IMG/VR virus record: IMGVR_UViG_3300010885_022505 | Location: 1-24,843 of that record | Direction: 5' to 3' (one strand) | DNA length: 24,843 nt | Source of the DNA: a virus | Shown here: positions 8,367-14,391 of the stretch, in pieces | How the letters are laid out: every line of letters starts with the position of its first letter | Numbering within the stretch: position 1 is the stretch's first letter | Program-made: the position numbers and the translations under genes | Notes under the pieces: model-generated | Told to the model about the DNA's origin: nothing | The model's database searches: none | What the model saw: the letters and a program-made list of their open reading frames with translations, nothing else

Positions 8367-9367
8367 TGATCATCCCTATCTCTCTTGTTAGATAAACGTG
8401 TAATAGCCTGGCCGTATTCTTCTTTTCTTGAGTTAAAAAATCGTCTTACGTATTGCGGGTGAGAAGTTACAGAGTAAAGATAGCTAGGTATGTTTGCATA
8501 CATAAGTCCTTTTTCCGCAAGACGCCCTAATGCAACTATAGGTGGACGACGTAGTGTAGCCCAGAGATCATCAAAGCGCTCTGGAGACATGTCGTTGATG
8601 TTAACTATTCCCATCGTCTTCCACTCCTCAGACTCCAAGGCCGTAAGTAAAAACTCGCCGGAGTTTCCGTCAACCGGCATAAATGGAAGCCTAGTCTCCT
8701 CGCCATATCTTTTACTGATGTTTCTGGTGTCACCTACAAGAAGCACCCTTGGAAACCTTTGCCCGATGTACTCTGGAAACCTTACAAGATCCTTCACGTC
8801 ATCCTGAAGCGTCTCTGCACGGCTGATAACCTGTGACGCAAGTCTTGGTATCTCGTCAAATGAGTCAGGAGGGGGAGTTAGTTTCCCGGCAAGTCCCGCG
8901 GAGTTTGCGGCTGCTACCGCGTATAGATCTAGGATCTGTTCAAGTTCATGTGCCTGTATGTAATCGTCACCGCGAGCATTAAGACGACGAGTAATAACGT
9001 CAAGAGGTTGATACAGCCAAAATTGAGATACACCGCGAGATTTAAGAAAGAGCTCTGTCCAACGCCACCCTGCAACACCAAGGAGACCATATCCATCACC
9101 AGAACCAGTCTCAGGGCGTTTAACCGCGGCGTATGTTACCTCGCCCCAATGCCACCGGTCTGCAACCGCAAGGCGCCTTGACCAGTCAACTTTTTCGATA
9201 GACGTAACGTAATCCTGTAGAACCCAACGACGCGTCATCTCTTCAGGCTTAGACTTATGGTAGAACTCAATTTCCTGTTTAGGAAACTTCTCGGCAAGTT
9301 GCCTTTGTATCTCAGACACAAGGGTAGATTTACCTGAGGCGTCCGTGCCTTCAACTACTATAAACAT
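8351..9367 (-). CDS. Thymidylate/dNMP kinase-like P-loop domain fused to UDG-like domain
   Basis: A 338-residue two-domain protein. Residues 1-185 are a thymidylate-kinase-like NMP kinase: Walker A GTDASGKST (7-15), ADRWHW (69-74) in the usual DR-x region, and RRLNARGDD (127-135) as a lid-like arginine segment. Residues 205-325 look like the uracil-DNA glycosylase superfamily (family 4/5 layout): VLLVGDTRN at motif I, PF...GNSGEFLLTAL (228-243), PPIVALGRLA (275-284) and SHPQYVRRF (302-310) at motif II. Motif I (GDTRN) departs from the usual GEAPG, so activity is uncertain and base binding is possible. This is the first gene after the 9399 promoter; AGGA lies eight bases before the ATG. A role phosphorylating hydroxymethyl-dCMP is inferred from context. 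Confidence 0.78.
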   Translation of the reverse strand: MFIVVEGTDASGKSTLVSEIQRQLAEKFPKQEIEFYHKSKPEEMTRRWVLQDYVTSIEKVDWSRRLAVADRWHWGEVTYAAVKRPETGSGDGYGLLGVAGWRWTELFLKSRGVSQFWLYQPLDVITRRLNARGDDYIQAHELEQILDLYAVAAANSAGLAGKLTPPPDSFDEIPRLASQVISRAETLQDDVKDLVRFPEYIGQRFPRVLLVGDTRNISKRYGEETRLPFMPVDGNSGEFLLTALESEEWKTMGIVNINDMSPERFDDLWATLRRPPIVALGRLAEKGLMYANIPSYLYSVTSHPQYVRRFFNSRKEEYGQAITRLSNKRDRDDQWILR

Positions 9368-9393
9368 TCACTACGTCCTTTGTCTCTAAGAAA

Positions 9394-9402
9394 ATTATAA
9401 CA
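9394..9402 (-). promoter_or_regulatory. Extended -10 promoter before the nucleotide-metabolism block
   Basis: On the minus strand a perfect TGT-TATAAT (extended -10, TGnTATAAT) sits in the 47-base gap between the gene ending at 9415 and the kinase ATG at 9367. No good -35 is present, which extended -10 promoters can tolerate. The start site would fall near 9387, giving a leader of about 20 bases that holds the AAAGGA ribosome site. It probably drives the kinase, hydroxymethylase and glycosyltransferase genes and those downstream. Confidence 0.6.
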
Positions 9403-9414
9403 CTAAATTGCTGT

Positions 9415-9885
9415 CTAAGGGATAAGCTCTATCCTATACACCGACTCGATTCCACGGTCAACATCAGAGGCGTCCTCTAGGAGTCTCTGGGCCACGTTGG
9501 TGAGGTATCGTGCGCCGCCTTGGTCGTATTTATACAACGCATCTAGGACAGGAGTTGGCTCCTCGGATACCTGTGCCCAGTGGCGATGTTTCTCAGGGAA
9601 GATAATTGCAACGCTGCGGGTAGGGTTACATTCCTCGCAGGGTAGCGAGTCATCCACTAACGTAGATATAGGCATCTCTACAAGACTATATCTTTTTACT
9701 AGAGGACACGCCGCGCCATGGAAGATTAAGGACACGCCGATACGAGAAAGAATGTAAGAACCGTTGTCTGTCTTATAAAGCTTAAACTCGATCCAGCGTG
9801 TTGATCCACGGCGCCAGGAAGATGACTCACTTAGAAGACGGCCGCTAAACTGTAAAGTTCTAGCGCTGTCTTTAACCTCAAACAC
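9415..9885 (-). CDS. Hypothetical protein with conserved-looking cysteines
   Basis: A 156-residue protein I cannot assign. The N-terminal half alternates hydrophobic and charged residues, suggesting strands (LQFSGRLLSESSSW, RWIEFKLYKTDNGSYILSR). C60, C83 and C86 with H56 or H100 could form a zinc site. The C-terminus (YDQGGARYLTNVAQRLLED) is helical. The start is GTG at 9885, sharing one base with the TAG of the small gene upstream (TAGTG), so it is probably coupled to it. It lies between the small helical genes and the promoter of the nucleotide block, so it closes the preceding transcription unit. Confidence 0.72.
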   Translation of the reverse strand: MFEVKDSARTLQFSGRLLSESSSWRRGSTRWIEFKLYKTDNGSYILSRIGVSLIFHGAACPLVKRYSLVEMPISTLVDDSLPCEECNPTRSVAIIFPEKHRHWAQVSEEPTPVLDALYKYDQGGARYLTNVAQRLLEDASDVDRGIESVYRIELIP

Positions 9886-10046
9886 TAATTTGTCTCTCCC
9901 TGTCGTTTGTCCTGGGTTACTATATCATTTTTTTCCATCAATTGAGTTAAATCTGCACGTAAAGAAGCAATAGTTATCTCGTACTGCATAACAAGATCTC
10001 CGATGCGCTGTTGAAGAGCGGTGATAATTAGTTCTGCTTTTTCCAT
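9885..10046 (-). CDS. Small coiled-coil protein (53 aa)
   Basis: A short frame beginning ATG at 10046 with AGGAG seven bases upstream and ending TAG at 9885, where the next gene starts (TAGTG). The product begins MEKAELIITALQQRIGDLV and continues with heptad-like spacing of hydrophobic residues through about residue 40, so a short coiled coil is likely. There is no membrane segment or signal peptide. The ribosome site, the stop/start overlap and the position in a tight row of minus-strand genes support it as real. The function is unknown. Two other small helical proteins lie just upstream. Confidence 0.65.
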   Translation of the reverse strand: MEKAELIITALQQRIGDLVMQYEITIASLRADLTQLMEKNDIVTQDKRQGETN

Positions 10047-10075
10047 TTAGTGCTCCTGTCTGTCTATTACGTCTA

Positions 10076-10294
10076 TTATGCCTGTAGTGCTAGTAGTTCT
10101 GTTGCAAGTAAAGTTTCTTGTCTTACAGCGTCCTGAAGCTGTGTGTCCAAGTTTTCAAGAAACGCAGCATTAGGGTTAGCCTTAGCGTTTTCCTGTCTAA
10201 TATCTAGTTCAATACCGTATTTAGAATACGCTACAGATTTTTGGTGTGACACAACGATAGAGATTTTTTCTTCGTTACTTATTTCAATAGTCAT
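10076..10294 (-). CDS. Small helical protein (72 aa)
   Basis: The start ATG at 10294 has a strong GGAGGAGGT ribosome site upstream, which supports it as a real gene. The sequence opens with a short strand (MTIEISNEEKISIVVS), then turns helical: ENLDTQLQDAVRQETLLATE. It has no cysteines or membrane segment and does not match a family I know. It sits between two other small helical proteins, downstream of the fibronectin tail protein and of a candidate promoter at 10321-10350. Confidence 0.72.
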   Translation of the reverse strand: MTIEISNEEKISIVVSHQKSVAYSKYGIELDIRQENAKANPNAAFLENLDTQLQDAVRQETLLATELLALQA

Positions 10295-10320
10295 CTTATA
10301 CCTCCTCCCGTGTGATTGTT

Positions 10321-10350
10321 ATTGTATCATTGATATTGCTATTCATTCAA
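10321..10350 (-). promoter_or_regulatory. Candidate promoter upstream of the small-gene cluster
   Basis: On the minus strand TTGAAT (10350-10345) is followed after 18 bases by TACAAT (10326-10321), which is preceded by TGA, making an extended -10 (TGATACAAT). It overlaps the last codons of the gene ending at 10339 and lies about 30 bases before the ATG at 10294. It would let the small genes be expressed apart from the virion block. Confidence 0.42.
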
Positions 10351-10542
10351 GTCAAATCTTGCCTGTTCAAGCACTTGAATTTTCAAGGGTAGTTCAGAAA
10401 GTCTAGTTAAAGATACCTCTATTTTTTCTGATAAGCCTTCTCTTGTGTAGAACTCTATTTCTTTTTGTATTATACCTTTTTCTGCATCGAGAACAAGTAG
10501 TCTAGTATTGATTACATTTATTTTTTCCTGATTTGTCAACAT
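10339..10542 (-). CDS. Small coiled-coil protein (67 aa)
   Basis: ATG at 10542 lies four bases after the stop codon of the fibronectin gene begins to be read (TAATATG), with AGGA provided by the end of that gene. The protein is almost entirely helical and charged: NQEKINVINTRLLVLDAEK, then a break near YTREGLSEK, then SLTRLSELPLKIQVLEQAR. It could form a helical hairpin or coiled coil. Immediate linkage to the tail protein gene suggests it belongs to the virion transcript, perhaps as a small assembly factor, but no family match was recognised. Confidence 0.72.
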   Translation of the reverse strand: MLTNQEKINVINTRLLVLDAEKGIIQKEIEFYTREGLSEKIEVSLTRLSELPLKIQVLEQARFDLNE

Positions 10543-10543
10543 A

Positions 10544-12418
10544 TTATCCTACCGCACTTACCCACGCTGAGTACCCAGCTGAATTTCCAGCCCTAACAAA
10601 CATTCTAACCCAAGTATACGTATTTGATGTTGATGTAACTCTTCCTTCAAATATACTAGTCCCGTAGACTGTTGCGGCAGATGCTACTGTATAGGCGTTT
10701 GTCGCTGTTGTAAGCGGAGTCCCCGCCGACAGAGCGGCAGCTGAAGCATAGTACTTAAAGTTGCTGTTTACAGCAAACCAGGGTCCAGAGCTAGAAGTGG
10801 ATGCCTCAACATACACCTGGTAGTAAGCTGCAGCGCTATGGCTTGCATCAACTGATGGCGCACTCCATGACGAACTGTTAAATACAAGGTTAGGAGCTGT
10901 TCCGCTTGACGGTGTAGACAGTCCAGTAGGTGCATTTGGTATAGTGGTGACAGCAGCAGTGGTAGTAAAGGTAGCAGTATCTGGGCTTGCGTATGCAAAA
11001 GGGCCAGTCTGATCTGTTTTTGTGTACGCTAAAATTTGATAGGTGTACGCTGTGCCAGCCGTAAGCCCAGTTAAAGCCTGGCTTGATACGTTGCTTGCCA
11101 AGTCAAATGGTGAACTAGTAATGTTTGTTCCTGCCTGTCTTACGTACAACTTGTAACTTCCAGCGCCTGTTGCGCCCGACCAGCTTATCGTTGCCGTAGT
11201 TTGAGTGATAGAACCAGCGCTTTGAGTAGGAGTTGCCGGCGAGGTGTATATGGTTGCGCTCCCAGGCATTCCAACTGTGTTAGAATTTGCAGCTCTAATA
11301 TAGAGAGTATTAGTGCTTCCAGTTCCTAATCCGGTAAATGTATACGATGTTACGTTTCCTATGGAGGTGTAGGTTGATCCGTCGGTGCTAGATTGGTATG
11401 AAGTTGCCCCAGTTATGGCAGACCACGTAACTTCCGCTGATGTTGAGGTGTACGTAGCGCCTTGATTTAAGGAAGGAGCTTGTAGTTTAGTGTATATAGT
11501 ATTCGTGTCTGGAGAAGCATATGTAAATGACCCGGTCTGACCTGCCCCGGAATAGGCTAATATTTGGTAATAATACGGAGTATTACGTGAAAGACCTGAA
11601 GAGATGGTTAAACTTGTAGTTGCCGTGGTGTATGAGTATGGAGAAGACGCAACATTTGTCAACGGAGATAGCGATGACCAAACATATAACTTCCAGCTGC
11701 CGGTTGTTCCTGTTCCGGCTGCCCAGCTTATAGTAATTGAGGTGTCCGTTGACGTAGCGCTTTGCGTAGGTGTTCCCGGCGCCGCGGTTGGAGTTCCGGA
11801 CACGGTTCCCGCCGTGCCGTATAGCGCAGTTGATGAGTTATATGCCTTCACATAGAAAGTATACGCAGTTCCTGTTGTTAGTCCGGTAAATGTATAAGAT
11901 GTCACATTTCCTACGGAGGTGTAGGTTGATCCATTTGTGCTAACGTAGTATGCAGTAGCTCCGCTTATCGCAGACCAGCTGACAGTTACAGACGTAGCGG
12001 CTGTCGCAGAAACGCTTAACGAGGGAGTCGCGGGCGTAGTGTAAAAGGTAGCGGTAGCAGTTGTTGTAAATCCACTAGGAAATGAAGTCCAGCCCTGAAC
12101 TGTTGCCGTGTAACTAGTATTTGCACTTAAGGCTGCTGTAGTATAAGTAGTAGTAGCTCCAAGGTCTTGTTGAGAAAAAGCGGCAGGAGAAATGCTTAAT
12201 CTAAAATAGGCGTATCCAACCGACGATATGGTAAAGGTAGCGTTAGTAGCAGTGACATTTGATACCGCTAGGGAAAGAGCGGATGAAGTAAAGAATGTTT
12301 TCCAAGCTCCTGCAACTTTTACATATCCGTCAGATACAGTCTTCCAGGCTCCACCTACCTTTACATAGTAGCTTGTAGCAGTCTTCCAGGAACTTGAGAC
12401 CTTAGCGTAGCTAGCCAT
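10544..12418 (-). CDS. Fibronectin type III tail/appendage protein
   Basis: A 624-residue, Ser/Thr/Ala-rich protein. Residues 4-43 hold three short repeats of the form YVKVGGAWKT, seen at the start of many phage tail-tip proteins. About five fibronectin-III-like domains follow at 46-128, 129-211, 213-311, 312-394 and 395-487, and a divergent beta domain fills 494-624. Typical strand patterns are SVTVSWSAISGATAYYV and TSYTFTGLTTGTAYTFYV. Domains 2-3 and 4-5 are a tandem duplication visible in the DNA. Such proteins usually decorate the tail tip or fibre and bind cell-surface sugars. The ATG at 12418 overlaps the TAA of the fibre gene (TAATG). It may be the receptor-binding protein; that is an inference. 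Confidence 0.82.
   Translation of the reverse strand: MASYAKVSSSWKTATSYYVKVGGAWKTVSDGYVKVAGAWKTFFTSSALSLAVSNVTATNATFTISSVGYAYFRLSISPAAFSQQDLGATTTYTTAALSANTSYTATVQGWTSFPSGFTTTATATFYTTPATPSLSVSATAATSVTVSWSAISGATAYYVSTNGSTYTSVGNVTSYTFTGLTTGTAYTFYVKAYNSSTALYGTAGTVSGTPTAAPGTPTQSATSTDTSITISWAAGTGTTGSWKLYVWSSLSPLTNVASSPYSYTTATTSLTISSGLSRNTPYYYQILAYSGAGQTGSFTYASPDTNTIYTKLQAPSLNQGATYTSTSAEVTWSAITGATSYQSSTDGSTYTSIGNVTSYTFTGLGTGSTNTLYIRAANSNTVGMPGSATIYTSPATPTQSAGSITQTTATISWSGATGAGSYKLYVRQAGTNITSSPFDLASNVSSQALTGLTAGTAYTYQILAYTKTDQTGPFAYASPDTATFTTTAAVTTIPNAPTGLSTPSSGTAPNLVFNSSSWSAPSVDASHSAAAYYQVYVEASTSSSGPWFAVNSNFKYYASAAALSAGTPLTTATNAYTVASAATVYGTSIFEGRVTSTSNTYTWVRMFVRAGNSAGYSAWVSAVG
10958..12034 (-). repeat. 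Tandem duplication of a two-domain FN3 unit
   Basis: The unit coded at 11486-12034 (domains 2+3) recurs at 10958-11485 (domains 4+5). Long stretches match at the DNA level, for example around 11331-11410 and 11882-11960 (shared core GGAGGTGTAGGTTGATCC). The protein phrases YTS-GNVTSYTFTGL and QTG-F-YASPDT recur. Retained DNA similarity suggests a recent duplication or recombination between copies. Confidence 0.8.
12290..12409 (-). repeat. Three YVKVGGAWKT repeats
   Basis: Residues 4-43 of the FN3 protein contain YAKVSSSWKT, YVKVGGAWKT and YVKVAGAWKT, spaced 14-15 residues apart. The shared K-V-x-x-x-W-K-T pattern suggests a small beta-repeat attachment segment at the N-terminus. Confidence 0.75.
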
Positions 12419-14391
12419 TATGCAGTGTACACCAATACAACGTCGCCGTCAGTTCCAGTGGTATCTGATCCCGCAGTAAAAGAAGTAACACACTTAATAT
12501 TTCTTAAGGCATACCGGCTGTAAAGTGAACCAGTACTTAATTCTGCATAAGTATTTGTAATTAAAATGTTGTTGTTGTTACTGCCGCCTACAACTCCTAT
12601 TATTGCGTATCCTGAAGTTCCAGTTCCTGCAGAGTTTAAGACTATAGCGCCACGGCCAGTTCCTGATCCAAAACTTTGCCCGTATATACTTAGATTACTG
12701 CTAGTGCCTGACAGGTTAGCAGCAATGCTTAAACCTCCAGGTGCGCTGCCAGCTCCTGAGTCCATCGCGATCCCAACTCCTGAAGATTCCCAACTAAGAA
12801 CTGTTGGAGCAAGAGTCACACGCGGAGCGCCCGAACTTACAGAGGAAAACGATGTGACTGAGTTGGTGCTGATAACGCCAGATGTCAAAGTAGGAGACGT
12901 CATAGTGATAGCAGCAGCGATAGTTCCGGCGTTAATTTGAGTTGTGTTAATAGTTCCTGTGTAGATAACATTAACGTCAAGTGATCCGGCATTTATCTTA
13001 TTTGCGTTAATAGTCCCCGAGTATATAACGCCTGCCGCAAGTGTACCTGCGTTGATCTGGCTAGCATTTACAGTTCCGGCATAGACGATGTTTGACGCAA
13101 TCGTGCCGGTGCTAATCTGGTTGGCGTTAAGACTTCCAGCATACACAACACCAGCCGCTAGAGTTCCGGTAGAAATTTGCGTTGCCGATATACTTGTTAT
13201 CGCACTGCTACCAAGAAGAATTGATTTCCAACCGGCGCTATTGGTAATTGTGCCTGACGCCGCGGCTGATGTGACGTTTGTAGCTGTCTTAGCATAGGTA
13301 AGTGTCGTAGTTGTAGGCACTGCAATAACTGTGTATGTACCGTTAAATGTTGCGTCTACGGATGTAACTACGATGGACTCGCCGGGAGTGAAGCTGTGCG
13401 CGGCCGAGGTTGTCAATGTCGCAACGTTAGATGTAAGAGCCTTGTTAGATACCGTAGAAGATGTTGAAAGAGAGTACCTGTAGATGGCGTTATCACCGTC
13501 GGTGTCAAACCAGGTGTCTCCTGCAACGTATGTTCCGCCTGTCGGCACGGTTGTTTGACGATATATCTTGTTTTTTCCGTCCGCCGTGCTTTGCGCTGCT
13601 AGAGCCGCAGCTTCACCTGCTGCTGCTGCCGCTGCCGCTGCTGCTGCCGCTGCCGCTGCTGCTGCGATTGCAGTATCTTGAGAAGATACCCATCCAGCAG
13701 CGCTGATAGCCGAACCTGAAGATGCCACTGACACAACGTTAGATGCTGTTTTAGCATAGGTAAACGTAGAAGTTGTAGGAGTAGAGGCTACTGTGTATGT
13801 GCCGTTGAATGTGGCATCTACCGCCGATACAGTAATGCTTTGACCAATTGCTAGTTCATGAGCCCCGCTAGTTGTTAAGGTTGCAACGTTGGACGTAAGA
13901 GCCTTGTTAGATACCGTAGAAGTTGTACCAAGTACGTATCTATAAAGTTTATTTCCATCATCGCTGTCATACCATAGATCATTTTCCTTATACGTTCCAC
14001 CAGTTGGTGCAGATGTTTGAACATAGATGGTGTTTTTTCCATCAGCGGTTTGCTGAGCGTTTGCATCTGTGACAGGGACAAACTCATCAAGATCTGTGCT
14101 GTAGAGTTGGTACTCGCCGGTGTCTGGGTTAAACCAGCCGGTGCCTGGCTTTAAGTATTCTGTTGGCTCGGTGTCGCTAACAACGGTAGTTCCGAAGGAT
14201 GCCTCGTTAGGTGTTACCGCGTCTTCTTGAATTACCTTTGTTGTTACCGCACGGTACCCAAGCTTCTCAGTTGTTACAACGTTAGCCTTGAGACGTTTTG
14301 CAGCAGGCCGCTTCTCAACACGGCGAACGCGTTTCTCAACGTCAACGATAACCTTGCCGATACTCTTACGGCGTCTACGTCTACTGGCCAA
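12418..14391 (-). CDS. Repeat-rich minor tail / tail fibre protein
   Basis: About 657 residues. A basic N-terminus (MASRRRRRKSIGK) is followed by a helix, then two ~120-residue units (TADGKN to AAGW/SAGW), each ending in an E1_FCCH-like beta module. A run of 16 alanines separates the units. Five 20-residue repeats of the type AGTLAAGVIYSGTINANKIN follow, which should form a trimeric beta-helical stalk, then a Gly/Ser-rich C-terminal head. This layout is that of a trimeric fibre. The start is likely TTG at 14391, nine bases after GGAGG; TTG at 14400 directly abuts the same GGAGG and is less likely. The frame overlaps the minor tail gene upstream. Numbering in the repeat entries counts from 14400. 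Confidence 0.83.
   Translation of the reverse strand: MASRRRRRKSIGKVIVDVEKRVRRVEKRPAAKRLKANVVTTEKLGYRAVTTKVIQEDAVTPNEASFGTTVVSDTEPTEYLKPGTGWFNPDTGEYQLYSTDLDEFVPVTDANAQQTADGKNTIYVQTSAPTGGTYKENDLWYDSDDGNKLYRYVLGTTSTVSNKALTSNVATLTTSGAHELAIGQSITVSAVDATFNGTYTVASTPTTSTFTYAKTASNVVSVASSGSAISAAGWVSSQDTAIAAAAAAAAAAAAAAAAGEAAALAAQSTADGKNKIYRQTTVPTGGTYVAGDTWFDTDGDNAIYRYSLSTSSTVSNKALTSNVATLTTSAAHSFTPGESIVVTSVDATFNGTYTVIAVPTTTTLTYAKTATNVTSAAASGTITNSAGWKSILLGSSAITSISATQISTGTLAAGVVYAGSLNANQISTGTIASNIVYAGTVNASQINAGTLAAGVIYSGTINANKINAGSLDVNVIYTGTINTTQINAGTIAAAITMTSPTLTSGVISTNSVTSFSSVSSGAPRVTLAPTVLSWESSGVGIAMDSGAGSAPGGLSIAANLSGTSSNLSIYGQSFGSGTGRGAIVLNSAGTGTSGYAIIGVVGGSNNNNILITNTYAELSTGSLYSRYALRNIKCVTSFTAGSDTTGTDGDVVLVYTA
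12910..13188 (-). repeat. Five 20-residue stalk repeats in the fibre
   Basis: Residues 405-497 consist of five copies of a 20-residue unit with consensus INAGTLAAGVIYAGTINANQ. The period is exact (60 bases each) and hydrophobic positions are kept, as in triple beta-helix fibre shafts. It is coding and has no spacers, so it is not a CRISPR array. Confidence 0.85.
13228..14049 (-). repeat. Duplicated 120-residue unit with E1_FCCH-like module and poly-Ala linker
   Basis: Unit 1 (13690-14049) and unit 2 (13228-13587) share TADGKN, PTGGTY, a DxWxD segment, then an E1_FCCH-like module (13708-13914 and 13243-13452). The modules share STVSNKALTSNVATLTTS exactly, and the DNA around 13430-13460 and 13885-13920 is nearly identical. 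Between them, 13618-13665 codes 16 alanines in mixed GCN codons. Confidence 0.82.

Noticed and set aside
12910-13188. CRISPR-like regular spacing of 60 bases
   Set aside because: The repeats are contiguous codons of a fibre stalk in frame, without unique spacers.
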